Positions 34,554 through 44,269 of a stretch of DNA of 64,000 nucleotides are shown here, in pieces. A program made the translations under genes and the position numbers. The notes below the pieces were generated by a model. It searched no databases and was not told the DNA's origin. It saw nothing but the letters and a program-made list of their open reading frames with translations. Source of the DNA: JAGQWW01 sp041392845. Lineage in GTDB: Bacteria; Bacteroidota; Bacteroidia; Chitinophagales; Saprospiraceae. Numbering within the stretch: the first letter of the stretch is position 1; the number at the start of each line of letters is the position of its first letter. The stretch is from contig JAWKLG010000007.1 in the NCBI GenBank assembly GCA_041392845.1, positions 152,248 through 216,247 on the forward strand, read 5' to 3'.

Positions 34554-37500
34554 TTATTTTACAAGAATCATCTTTCTGGTTGCAGTATGACCGGTAGTTT
34601 CCAATCGATAATAAAGAACGCCTGTTGCAGCAAGTTCATTATTATTAACCTGGAATACATTGTATCCGGCTTCAAAATTACCCTGGTAAACTTTCAACAC
34701 TTTACCAGCTACATCATACACTGTAAGAGTAGCCAAGTCAGCTTCTGGAAGATTGAAACCAATGGTAGTTGATTCAGTGAATGGGTTTGGAGTGTTTTGG
34801 TACAACTCAAATCCATCTGCTGTTTCTTCAGCACCATTGAAGTCAAGGTTTACATTTCTGAAGTCAAGGTTTTCTGCATTCGCTGCATAAGCCTCAGCTG
34901 CAGTATACTGAGAACTGAATTTAATTAGGTTGCTCAGTGTTCCGGCTTCTTTTGCACGGAATTGTAGCGTAAATAATACGCCGGTTTTTCCAGTTAGTGT
35001 TGTTTTTGAATTGTCCCAGGAAGTTGTGATGACACCCTCATTAACCATAGCCAAACCGAAGTTAGACTCTGTAAGTCTTTCCAAATCACCTGTTTCGATG
35101 TCTGTCAACTCAAGTGCATTTTGGTCAAACTCGATGGTATACTGGTAACCAACGATTCCTGAGAAATCTTTAGATGTAAACGGTACGGTAACAAATTCTC
35201 CTTTAGCAAATTCCTGCTCAGCTGTTTCAAACGTAAGTGTTCCGTTGAAACTTCTGTTTCCTACACCAGCAGTAAGGTTTGGAGTTGCATCACCGTTAAC
35301 GTCACCAACTTTGATGGCGATAAAGTCTGCTTCCAAATCACTTCCTGCAAGGTCATTGAAGTTGATAACTTCAGGGAACGGACTTGCAAATGGATTTTGT
35401 GGATTAGGGAATACGAAATCTTTGTCCACAAATCTCCAGGAGTTGTTGTTAGGGAAACTACCTGCTACTCTCAATACCGCTTTACGAGCTGCAACAAGGT
35501 CAAGTGTAGTTACATCACCTGAATTGTTAACGTCTGCTGCGATGATTTGGTAAGGAGTGTCAAGACGCTTCACAAACAATACGTGCTTGCTAATCAATAC
35601 AAGGTCATAAGTAGATACACCATTGGTGATGTTGTCTGCCAATCTTGGAGCAAGGGTATAATCATAACCTGCCTGAAGGTTGGTAAAGCTAAACTGACCA
35701 GTAGCAGAAGTAGTGAATGAACTCAAAACAGACTGATTTCCGTTCAAGTCGATTTTCACGTTCTGGATACCTTGTCCTGCAGCATTTTTCAATGTACCTG
35801 CAAGGCTGAAAGGACGGTTGCTGGTAGTATCACATACTCCCATGTTGTCCTGGATGTCTACAAAAGTTTCACAGAAGTCAGTGTTACCTGATTCGTCAGT
35901 TACAGACATTCTTACAAGATTCAATCCTAATTCATCACAAGTAAATGTGTTAGGGGTAATCTTGTATTTCAAATCCGGACGAGGAGTACAGTTATCAAAA
36001 CTGTTGTTGTTGAACATGATTGGGTCTAGTACAATCATACCACCTCCGTTTCCATCAGGCATCAAGCTCGCAGAAACACCGTTCAAACAGATAGGAGTAG
36101 GTTTCTTCTTATCAGTAACAATTACAATGATGTCACAAGAAGCGTAGTTACCACAGTTGTCTTCAACAGTTGTACGAACAAGGTGTGTTCCGTTTGGATA
36201 TACACCACTTGCATCAGGACCCTGGATGGTTACATCAAAGAAACCGTCATGATCGTAGTCAATCTTTGTAACGAAATCCAAATCAGGGCTACAGTCTGTT
36301 GCAGTTGCAACCGGAATGGTCACTTGAGTATCATCACAGTTTGCACTGAAGTTATCAACTCTTACTGTATCGGTAGGACAGTCCAAAACCGGAGCTTCGT
36401 TGTCCAATACTTTGATTACCTGAGTCCACTCCCAGTAACCTACAGGGTTAGCTGAGTTAGGATCATACTGACACCAGTCAACCACTATCCATTTTCTCAA
36501 AATCTTGTAACATGCAGGGAAAGCAATTGGCAACAATTGATCTTCCTTAGTTACAGCAACAAGACCACAAGTATTGTTATTGAAAATAGGTCTACAGTAA
36601 TTTACAGGTGAACATGGGATATCATCCGGATCGGTAGATACACCACACTCATTGGTTGTCCAATCTCTTGGGAAATCAATATCACTTCTGGTTAAAGGAT
36701 CCTGATTGTCAATAGTAATTCTTTGAGTACAAGACGCAGTTCTACCACCTCTGTCTGTAGCAGTAAATACGCGGTCAACATAACCGGTACCACACTGATC
36801 TCTTCCATCAATTGTATCTACAGTGATGGTTACCTGATCACAGTTATCAGAAGCCGTAGCTGAACCAAATACACTGAAGTCATAAATCTGCTGAGAACAA
36901 TCTACAGTTTTGGCAGGAGGACAATCAATTACCGGAGGCAATTTATCCTGAACCCATACTTCAACCATACAATCATTGTAATTCGAAGATGCATCGTATA
37001 CGCGGAAAGTTACCATTACAGTGTCTCCAACATCACAGCAATTAAACAATGCAGTTGGACCGAAGGTAGTAGGTGACTGACATGCATCCGGCATTCTTCT
37101 TACCTCATAACGATCAACACCACAATTATCCGTACTTCCATCGTCAAAAGTAGCTGCATTCACAGTTGCAGTTCCATCGTTTGAAAGAGAAACTACTGTA
37201 AATTCATCACAAACTGCTACTGGAGCAACCTGGTCTCTTACGGTCAAAGTAGAAGTACAAGAAGTAGAGTTACCACATCCGTCTGTTGCTACGTAAGTAA
37301 GTGTGTGAACACCTACCGGCACATTGGCAACATAACCACCATTTCCGTAAATATAACCTACCGGAGTAATTACAGTTACATCAAAACCAGAACATGAATC
37401 AACGATGTTTGCTGGCAACAAGTTAACGTTTGCAGTACATCCTAAAGAGTTGGTACTTACCGTTACAGGAGGTGCACAAGAAACAACCACCGGGTCTTGA

Positions 37501-38528
37501 GTATCTTCAATTTTAATTACCTGAATACAAGTGAATGGGTTGGTACCAGGATTGGTAGGCAAACACCAGTCATAAACAGTCCAGGTTCTCAAAATTTTGG
37601 TTCCACCACCACAAAGCTGGAAGGTTTCGTCAGAATAGGAACTAACCAATTCACAAACTCCACCACCACCAGGGATGATTGGATATTGAGTTCCACCAAT
37701 GGTTACGTAAGGATAACCTGTGTTTGATGGATTTGTAGACTGAGGATTCAAGGCATTACATTCCAATTCTGCATTTGCAGGACAAGTAGGATTGTAGTTT
37801 GCCAATGAAACTTTTCTCATAATAAGCCTCTGGGTACAAGTAGAAGAGTTACCTTCTGGATCTGTAGCTACCCAGGTACGATCAATAATCTGGCTGAAAG
37901 TATCCGTACAAATACCATTGGTTACCTGATCGGTATATGCGATGTTTAGGTGGGCGGTACCCATACAATCATCAAAAGTAGGATCAGGCATTACACCACC
38001 ACGACTAACCGGCTTTGGATTTTGTACACAGTAAAGAACTGTATCCACGCAGTTGGTAATGGTTGGTCCGTTTTTGTCTTCAACCGTGATGGCACCCCAG
38101 CAGTAATTTCCGGTTGTATTGTCGCGAACGCGAACCGTTAATTTAAAGCCGATGTGACGCTCATCAACCAAAGATCCGGTATTATTCATCGGACCATAAA
38201 GTCGAGTTGCAACAGGATTGCCATTTGGATCATAAACTGTAACAGTTTTTGGTCCAGGACAAGACTGGTAAGGATTGGTCAAGATCATGGAATGAACGAT
38301 CAAAGCTTCACAATCGTCGGCTGTTCCGGGTAGTGAAACCTGAGCGTCATCATTACATGACAAGGTACATTGAGCTGCGGCATCGCCGGCCCAAACGGTC
38401 ATAAAGACCATCAGGAAACTAGCCAGAATTACCCTTACCGGGCCTTTACCAAATGGGTGGCTCTTCAGCCTTCGATCCAGCTGCCCATCGGTAAAATAAT
38501 TCAGGTTAGTACACTCTGTTTTTCTCAT
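34554..38528 (-). CDS. Cys-rich HYR-like surface protein with dockerin, cohesin-like and T9SS sorting domains (1)
   Basis: A 1324-aa T9SS cargo. The start is at MRKTECTN (38528), matching the paralogue; the 29 residues of open frame before it are rejected. A long-n-region signal peptide ends DAAAQC. Residues ~55-920 are a chain of HYR/Ig-like beta modules rich in Cys, with recurring KILRTWTVYDWC, DGCGNSTSC and DNCGVDRYEVRR motifs. A CarboxypepD_reg-like module (~925-960) is followed by a dockerin-like pair: GVSTYDLVLISKHVL (~970) and DVNNSGDVTTLDLVAARKAVL (~998), then VGDVNGD. A cohesin-like domain (~1095-1230) and a type A sorting domain (YQNTPNPFTESTTIGFNLP...) close it. The tail is nearly the same as in 53018-58204. 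No enzyme domain is seen; it is probably adhesive or structural. Confidence 0.87.
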   Translation of the reverse strand: MRKTECTNLNYFTDGQLDRRLKSHPFGKGPVRVILASFLMVFMTVWAGDAAAQCTLSCNDDAQVSLPGTADDCEALIVHSMILTNPYQSCPGPKTVTVYDPNGNPVATRLYGPMNNTGSLVDERHIGFKLTVRVRDNTTGNYCWGAITVEDKNGPTITNCVDTVLYCVQNPKPVSRGGVMPDPTFDDCMGTAHLNIAYTDQVTNGICTDTFSQIIDRTWVATDPEGNSSTCTQRLIMRKVSLANYNPTCPANAELECNALNPQSTNPSNTGYPYVTIGGTQYPIIPGGGGVCELVSSYSDETFQLCGGGTKILRTWTVYDWCLPTNPGTNPFTCIQVIKIEDTQDPVVVSCAPPVTVSTNSLGCTANVNLLPANIVDSCSGFDVTVITPVGYIYGNGGYVANVPVGVHTLTYVATDGCGNSTSCTSTLTVRDQVAPVAVCDEFTVVSLSNDGTATVNAATFDDGSTDNCGVDRYEVRRMPDACQSPTTFGPTALFNCCDVGDTVMVTFRVYDASSNYNDCMVEVWVQDKLPPVIDCPPAKTVDCSQQIYDFSVFGSATASDNCDQVTITVDTIDGRDQCGTGYVDRVFTATDRGGRTASCTQRITIDNQDPLTRSDIDFPRDWTTNECGVSTDPDDIPCSPVNYCRPIFNNNTCGLVAVTKEDQLLPIAFPACYKILRKWIVVDWCQYDPNSANPVGYWEWTQVIKVLDNEAPVLDCPTDTVRVDNFSANCDDTQVTIPVATATDCSPDLDFVTKIDYDHDGFFDVTIQGPDASGVYPNGTHLVRTTVEDNCGNYASCDIIVIVTDKKKPTPICLNGVSASLMPDGNGGGMIVLDPIMFNNNSFDNCTPRPDLKYKITPNTFTCDELGLNLVRMSVTDESGNTDFCETFVDIQDNMGVCDTTSNRPFSLAGTLKNAAGQGIQNVKIDLNGNQSVLSSFTTSATGQFSFTNLQAGYDYTLAPRLADNITNGVSTYDLVLISKHVLFVKRLDTPYQIIAADVNNSGDVTTLDLVAARKAVLRVAGSFPNNNSWRFVDKDFVFPNPQNPFASPFPEVINFNDLAGSDLEADFIAIKVGDVNGDATPNLTAGVGNRSFNGTLTFETAEQEFAKGEFVTVPFTSKDFSGIVGYQYTIEFDQNALELTDIETGDLERLTESNFGLAMVNEGVITTSWDNSKTTLTGKTGVLFTLQFRAKEAGTLSNLIKFSSQYTAAEAYAANAENLDFRNVNLDFNGAEETADGFELYQNTPNPFTESTTIGFNLPEADLATLTVYDVAGKVLKVYQGNFEAGYNVFQVNNNELAATGVLYYRLETTGHTATRKMILVK

Positions 38529-39037
38529 GGGATCGAGATTTAAAAAATTTTTAAAATGGTTAAAATGATTGTGTAAGTGTTTTGGTCGTTTTTCCGCCCG
38601 CATCGGGGAAAACAAACCCGTTCAAAACCATTCCACCCTGGGGGGTTTTGTGGCTGAAGTGTTTGGTTTACCTGATAGAATTGTACTTGTATTAAAATCC
38701 CGATTTGGCTTTTCAAAACACATTGAGTCGCCTCATCGGTAGTCTTTTGTCTAAAAAAAGGGAGCGTCCTGGTTCAATTACCTTCGTGTTTTAATTCAAA
38801 AGTGTGTTTCCTGAATGGTTAAAGAATTATAAGGGTATAGAATCCAGGAACGCCCCATTACACATTATGCTAAAAAACTACTTCTTAATGTCTCTTTAGG
38901 ATTGTGCACAGCCAGGGCTTTGGATGTAAAGAGGTAGGGTGCCTCTGCCCTTTGAGCAGAGGGCAACCTTACCATTCCAAAACCTAATTGTGCAATCAAT
39001 CTTTTGGAAAAGTGCTTTCACTTTTCCACCTACCTTA
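38529..39037. other. Gene-free region between two dockerin-protein genes
   Basis: About 510 bp forming the upstream region of 34554-38528 and the 3' region of 39038-42817. It holds a small stem CCTCTGC/GCAGAGG (~38942-38960), an imperfect inverted repeat GGAGCGTCCTGGTTC / GAATCCAGGAACGCCCC about 75 bp apart (38761 and 38844), and the 39006 hairpin. No clear -7 promoter match was found. Confidence 0.5.
39006..39027 (-). terminator. Hairpin just behind the 1259-aa dockerin protein gene
   Basis: A perfect 9-bp stem GGAAAAGTG (39006-39014) with 39019-39027 and a 4-nt loop, 10 nt beyond the stop codon. There is no good T-run on the minus strand, so it may protect the mRNA 3' end rather than terminate transcription. 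Confidence 0.4.
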
Positions 39038-42000
39038 TTAGTGGTAAGCTCGTATCATTTTTCCGGTATGCAGCTGCCCCCCGGCATACTGCAACTGGTA
39101 TATTATTATTCCATTGGCGCCGTTTAATTGCTCTTCACCAATCATCCACTGCTGTGTTCCGGCGTCAAAAAACTGTTCATTCTGATAAATCAATCTTCCA
39201 TTCAAATCCAGTAATTTAAGTGTTACAGGACCTTCCGATTCTGTTTCAAAATAGATACTGGTCATTTCATTGAATGGATTTGGCTGATTGTAAACCTGGA
39301 AGGTTTGACCTGCCTTACCGGCAAAAATTAATTTCGGTTGAGCAAAAGTCAATTCAGTTTCACCTACATAAGCTTCTGCTTCCGTCCAGTCTGAATTGAT
39401 TTCCAATGCCTCACTTAATTTCCCGTTTTCAAGGGCCAACAACTCCACATACAATACTTTATCTCCTTTTGAAATTACTTCTGATTTGGTACTTCCCCAG
39501 CTGATGGTACGATTGCCCATCATAGCTTCATTCGTTCCGACATTTTCTTCTGAAAAACCAGGAAGCGCTCCCGTTTCGACATTTTGAATACGCGCTATGC
39601 CTGCTTTCGCAGAAAGCGTGAACTGCATTCCACTTAGGTTTACATTTTCAGTAGCCTGGATGGCAACGTGATAAACCTGGCCTTTATTTAAGGTTTGTTC
39701 CTCGGCTTCAAATAACAATTCAGGCCATTCCGAACGTTGCTGAACGGTTCCATTCGCTGTGTTCAATTTTGCTGAACCATTTACATCTCCTACTTTAATC
39801 GCTACAAAATGATTGTTCAAGCGATTGAAAGACAGGTCTGAAATATAAATTTGCTCCGGAAACGGGGACTCAAGAGGCGTAATATCCTCGGGAAACTCAT
39901 AACTGGCATCAACAAATCGCCAGGATGTATTATTTGGCAAATCATTGCTGACATTTAAAACCAGTTTTCTCAATACAACCATATCCAAGGTGGTAACGGT
40001 ACCACTCTTATTCGCATCGGCTGCAATCCACTGGTATGGAGTCGTAAATAGCTCTACGTTTAAAATATGCTTTTGAATGATAACCAAATCAAGCGTACTG
40101 ATTTCCTTTTTGGGATCCACATTGTAGATTGGCCTGATAGAATAGTTATCGTGTTTTGGAAGATTTTCAAACAAGTAAGTGCCATCTACATTGGTCTGAC
40201 GTCCCATGGTAAGGCCACCTGAAAGCTCAACCAAAACCTGGTTGGCAAAGGTTCCTCCCATTGTTTCCAAACGGCCACCCAATGATGCTTTGTTATTAGC
40301 AGCATTACAAATTCCTAATTGATCCTGAACCTGAACCTGGGTAACACATGTACCACGATTACCGGCAGGGTCAAGGGCATGCAAGGTTACATCCTGCTCT
40401 CCCAAATCTCCACAGGTAAATGTACTTGGAGAAATTTCCAATCTTATATTCTGAAGCGAAGCACAATTGTCAAATGCAGTTTGTGCAATAATTGCAGGAG
40501 TTAGATAAACCTCTCCATCTGAATTCAAAGAAATGGTGATTCCTCTGTTACATACAGGCGTAGGTGGCTTATCATCTACAACCGTAATGGTTACATTTCC
40601 GCTTGTTGTATTTCCACAACCATCAAAAGCCGTAAATTTTACAACATGCGTTCCTACCGGATAAGAACCACTTGCATCTGCTCCACCACTAATTGCATAA
40701 GGTGAGTTATTCGTTATGCTCACATTGTTACTACAATCCTGGGCAGAGGCCGGTGCTAAAGTTACCACTCCCGAGCAGGAAGTATTGCTGGCTCCAATGG
40801 TAATATTGTCAGGAAGGAACAATTGAGGAGCTTCATTGTCACTTATTTTAATCGTCTGGTCACCGGTCCAAATTCCCTGGTTGTTTCCATTGGGACCTGT
40901 ATAAGCACACCAGTCAACCACTGTCCATCTTCTTAAAATCTTATAACAAGCCGGATAAGAGGTTTGGAAAGTCTGATCGAAGTAAGTTACCTCTACACTT
41001 TCGCAATCATCACCTGTAATTACTGGTTGGCCTGTTTCAGAAGGCATGGTTGAAGCACCACATTCAAAAGTCTCATAATCTACAGGGAAACTTATAGACA
41101 AGGGAGTATCATCTTCCAGTGTAAGAATTTGCTTACAAGTTGAAAAATTACCAGAGTTGTCTGTAACCTGCCAGGTCCTTACCACATTTCCGATGCCGCA
41201 CTGATTCAATTGCACATTATCGGTATGCGTTATGCTTGCAACAGTACAATTGTCATCTCCTGTAGCTTCTCCAACAAGATTTAAATCTGTATAATCGTCC
41301 TTACAACCTATGGTTATAGGAGTAGGACAAGTAATGGAAGGCTTTAAATAATCAGCCGTTTGAACTGAAACTTCACAAGTATTGGTGAAGCCGTTGATGT
41401 CTGAGACCTTCATGGTGACACGAACAACATTTCCTATATCTGCACAACTGAAACTCACTTTATCAGAAAAAGGCTCATTGTCTCTTGATACTTCAAATTT
41501 ATCGATTCCGCAGTTATCATGGCTACCGTCATTAAAAGCAATCGCAAAAACCGAAGCTTCACCGGTAGATAGCAAAGAAATTTCTTTGGTCACATCACAA
41601 ACTGCAGTTGGTATTTCATTATCTCTAACCACTACATAAGCAGTAGCGTTGGTGGTATTACCACATTGGTCGCTGGCCCGATAGGTCACAGCATGCGTTC
41701 CAACCGGAACATTGTGAAATGGACCGTTACCGGTTCCAAAATCCCAAATTTTGGTAACTGTAGTTGCGGAACAACTATCGGTCACAACTGCATTGGGCAG
41801 GGTAACACTGGCAGTACAAGAACCACCGGATGTGTTTATAAAAAGGGTATCAGGAGCTACAACTGTAGGCGCCTGCACGTCTCTAACTCTAATTACCTGT
41901 ACAACAGTTCTTGAACTATCTGTACACCAATCAATTACATTCCATCTCCTAAGGGTACGTGTCTCACCACCACAAACTACTGATGTCTGATCTGTATAGG

Positions 42001-42817
42001 TTACTGAAAATTCACAATTATTAAAGGTGTAAATAGAATTGCCATTGATGGTTGGTGAGCCTGTTTTTGCAAGGTCATTTACATTGTCTCTTTGACAAAG
42101 TAAATATGGCTTTTCAAATCCGTCTCTGTTTTCCGGGAAGACCACATCACCAATCGTTTTACGCACATAATAAATATGCTGAACCTTGGTTCCAACGTTT
42201 CCGTAGTCATCTACTGCAAACCAGGTTCTTTCTACCTGACCTGTTACCGTGCTATCACCAATCTCGGTAAAACAACCAAATGCGGTAAACGCATCACTAT
42301 AATTCAAATCGCTTGAATCCATCAATGATACATTATCCGTTACATCTGGATAACCGATATGTCTTGGCAAGATAGAATCACTACAAACTACATATAAATC
42401 CTGAGCGGTAATGTCCGGTTTTTCATTGTCTACAACTTCCAAATCGACAGAACAGGTGGTAGTAGTGTTTAAATCTGTCACTTCTGCCAGAAATGTTTCC
42501 CCGATGTGGTTGTAGTTAACCTTGTTTCCGATGTTGGTACCGGAGCTGTTGAACAACCTTACCCTGAAATTACCATTTGGACAAGCTTGTCCGTTGTCGG
42601 TAAGTAGGTCTGCAACTGTAACGGTGTAGTTACTTCTGCTTGGAAGGTTGATTTCTACAGATCCCCTGCAGTTGAGACTGCATTGTGCCGAAGCCGAAAA
42701 CTGTCCTAAAATTGCCAGTCCCAGTATAAGGGCCAGCTTTGGAAAATGACTACCCACACCCGCTAGGCGCTTAGGCAGTTTTCCAGATTTAAGACTGTTG
42801 TTTAAAAAATTTCTCAT
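39038..42817 (-). CDS. Cys-rich HYR-like surface protein with dockerin, cohesin-like and T9SS sorting domains (2)
   Basis: A 1259-aa T9SS cargo paralogous to its two neighbours. A long basic n-region and hydrophobic core end at FSASAQC (~45). HYR/Ig-like beta modules (~48-860) repeat motifs such as YKILRRWTVVDWC, TLRRWNVIDWC, DQCGNTT and FDGCGNTTSG. A CarboxypepD_reg-like unit (~870-905) precedes the dockerin-like pair EISTLDLVIIQKHIL and DANKSGTVTTLDMVVLRKLVL (~913-957) and VGDVNGSAKL. A more diverged cohesin-like domain (~1030-1160: QVYHVAIQATENVNLSGMQFTLS) and a type A sorting domain (YNQPNPFNEMTSIYFE...) follow. It is probably anchored or released by the PorU pathway. The gene has its own ~1.4-kb gene-free upstream region. 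Confidence 0.87.
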   Translation of the reverse strand: MRNFLNNSLKSGKLPKRLAGVGSHFPKLALILGLAILGQFSASAQCSLNCRGSVEINLPSRSNYTVTVADLLTDNGQACPNGNFRVRLFNSSGTNIGNKVNYNHIGETFLAEVTDLNTTTTCSVDLEVVDNEKPDITAQDLYVVCSDSILPRHIGYPDVTDNVSLMDSSDLNYSDAFTAFGCFTEIGDSTVTGQVERTWFAVDDYGNVGTKVQHIYYVRKTIGDVVFPENRDGFEKPYLLCQRDNVNDLAKTGSPTINGNSIYTFNNCEFSVTYTDQTSVVCGGETRTLRRWNVIDWCTDSSRTVVQVIRVRDVQAPTVVAPDTLFINTSGGSCTASVTLPNAVVTDSCSATTVTKIWDFGTGNGPFHNVPVGTHAVTYRASDQCGNTTNATAYVVVRDNEIPTAVCDVTKEISLLSTGEASVFAIAFNDGSHDNCGIDKFEVSRDNEPFSDKVSFSCADIGNVVRVTMKVSDINGFTNTCEVSVQTADYLKPSITCPTPITIGCKDDYTDLNLVGEATGDDNCTVASITHTDNVQLNQCGIGNVVRTWQVTDNSGNFSTCKQILTLEDDTPLSISFPVDYETFECGASTMPSETGQPVITGDDCESVEVTYFDQTFQTSYPACYKILRRWTVVDWCAYTGPNGNNQGIWTGDQTIKISDNEAPQLFLPDNITIGASNTSCSGVVTLAPASAQDCSNNVSITNNSPYAISGGADASGSYPVGTHVVKFTAFDGCGNTTSGNVTITVVDDKPPTPVCNRGITISLNSDGEVYLTPAIIAQTAFDNCASLQNIRLEISPSTFTCGDLGEQDVTLHALDPAGNRGTCVTQVQVQDQLGICNAANNKASLGGRLETMGGTFANQVLVELSGGLTMGRQTNVDGTYLFENLPKHDNYSIRPIYNVDPKKEISTLDLVIIQKHILNVELFTTPYQWIAADANKSGTVTTLDMVVLRKLVLNVSNDLPNNTSWRFVDASYEFPEDITPLESPFPEQIYISDLSFNRLNNHFVAIKVGDVNGSAKLNTANGTVQQRSEWPELLFEAEEQTLNKGQVYHVAIQATENVNLSGMQFTLSAKAGIARIQNVETGALPGFSEENVGTNEAMMGNRTISWGSTKSEVISKGDKVLYVELLALENGKLSEALEINSDWTEAEAYVGETELTFAQPKLIFAGKAGQTFQVYNQPNPFNEMTSIYFETESEGPVTLKLLDLNGRLIYQNEQFFDAGTQQWMIGEEQLNGANGIIIYQLQYAGGQLHTGKMIRAYH

Positions 42818-43320
42818 GGGATTTTAATGTAGTTTTTAGCAATAATTTTGTGGCAGCAGCCACTTTTTTAAGCTTTTGCTTTCTCAATTCGGAAGCCGCA
42901 TAGTTCACCAGTGTCGAACCGGTTTACCACCGACAACTATTTTTAAAATATCTCCATACCGAACACACCGGTACTTTGATGTCAATACAATATTCTTGGG
43001 TTAATCTTGTGGGAAGTCCGTGCGAAGCACGTTGAGTTTACCTTTCGTAGGAAGAAAATGAAAAAGGAAATTTGCAATATAAAAGGAAAGGTTTTCTCAA
43101 TTTGCAAACTCAGTTTTTTCGGGACTTCTCATAGTATGTTTAATGCTCTAAAAAAGTAAATCGTTTTCTCATATTCTCTTTTGATGTAATAATGCTTTTC
43201 TCAATTCTTACCACCTTCTTATTATAGTTTTTTAAAATTGGTGGAATACTTTATTATATAAAAATATTGTGCCAAACTACTTATATCTTAAAAAAAATTT
43301 AATAGAAAAAAAATAATTAT
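42818..43320. other. AT-rich upstream region of the 1259-aa surface protein gene
   Basis: About 500 bp without a gene. It becomes strongly AT-rich towards 43320 (long A/T tracts). It should hold the promoter of 39038-42817 but shows no TAnnTTTG match on the minus strand. Confidence 0.5.
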
Positions 43321-43321
43321 A

Positions 43322-43361
43322 TGTGTGCTAGGTACTAGGTGCTGGATACTTGGTGCTGGAA
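43322..43361. repeat. Short CTAGGTACTAGGTGCTGG block
   Basis: TGTGCTAGGTACTAGGTGCTGGATACTTGGTGCTGG belongs to the same repeat family as 5497-5793 and 44072-44128. The block marks the left edge of the repeat-rich island that ends near 44130. Confidence 0.8.
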
Positions 43362-43500
43362 ATATGCGGTTACCTGTGGATTAGGATGGTTTGGATAAGA
43401 TTTGAGAATAAATTGGTGTCTTATTTCTCGTTTTTAGGCCATTAAACAACTTCGGTCTTCTCACAATTCATTTTTAGGTGCGCTTAATCCGTTGTTCCTC

Positions 43501-44076
43501 CTTTATGCTACGGAGATGGGACCCTGCGGGTCCTTTAGCTATGAAATAAAGATTGTGCCCAAATCCAGCGTCTAGCGTCTAGCGTCCAGCATCGAGCCAC
43601 GAGCAAACGAGAACCGCGCCCGGTGTGACTTACACATTATTCAATCTCATTCTGTTCACGGTCTATCTTCGTGGTTGAACCTAATTCATTCATCGTCCTT
43701 TTTGCTGGGATATGTGACCCCGATGGGGTCAGATGTATGTCCTCTTTGTAGGATACGGATATTTGACCCTACGGGTCGTACAATGTGGAAAGATTACCTC
43801 AGAATCCAGCATCTAGCGTCCAGAATCGTGCACACAAGAACCGAGTCCGATGCGGCTTACACAATATTCAATTTCATTCTGTTCACGGTCCATCTTCGTG
43901 GGTGAATCTAATTCATTCATCGTCTTTTTTGTTGGGATATGTGACCCTGAAGGGGTCAGGGGACTTTCCCCTTCGTAGGCTACGGATATTTGACCCTACG
44001 GGTCTAAAGCGTGGAAAGGTTACTGCGGAATCCAGCGTCAAGCCTCCAGAACCGAGCACACGAGCACACGAGCACC
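43501..44076. repeat. Tandemly duplicated ~240-bp intergenic element with GACCC-GGGTC palindromes
   Basis: Unit 1 (43562-43802) and unit 2 (43803-44028) are diverged direct copies, and a partial third starts at 44029. Each begins AATCCAGCRTCTAGCGTCCAG, contains TCTGTTCACGGTC and AATTCATTCATCGTC, then two palindromic cores (GACCCCGATGGGGTC or GACCCTGAAGGGGTC; GACCCTACGGGTC). A truncated copy of the last core (GGACCCTGCGGGTCC) is at 43519-43533. Short open frames here translate the repeat itself and are not believable genes. Confidence 0.85.
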
Positions 44077-44128
44077 TAGCACCCAGTACCTAGTACCAAG
44101 AACCCAGCACCTAGCACCCAGCACCCAG
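44072..44128. repeat. CTAGCACCCAGTACC repeat block
   Basis: This is the reverse-orientation form of the array family seen at 5.5-5.8 kb: repeated CTAGCACCCAG / TAGTACC units directly before the terminator of the sprF-like gene. Confidence 0.85.
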
Positions 44129-44130
44129 AT

Positions 44131-44167
44131 CAAAAGAGCCTCCCCGGTTATTCACCAAGAGGAGGCT
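44131..44167 (-). terminator. Rho-independent terminator of the adhesin-sprF operon
   Basis: A stem AGCCTCC (44137-44143) with GGAGGCT (44161-44167), and CTTTTGAT on the minus strand after it. It lies ~100 nt beyond the sprF-like stop codon. Confidence 0.7.
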
Positions 44168-44269
44168 ATCCCAAAAACCAATTGTTATAAAGGACATCTA
44201 TCTTTCATGCCGATACTAGCACCGTGCATTGAGAATTCGAGTCAAACAAGAAGTCTTTGACTTCCGGTT

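Noticed and set aside
38529..38615. N-terminal extension of the 1324-aa surface protein to 38615
   Set aside because: Paralogue comparison and the Met at 38528 directly before the export signal favour the shorter form.
43675..44093. Two overlapping open frames (76 and 102 aa) starting MNLIHSSSFLLGYVT
   Set aside because: They are translations of the duplicated intergenic element and share the repeat's period; no signal, motif or independent coding evidence.
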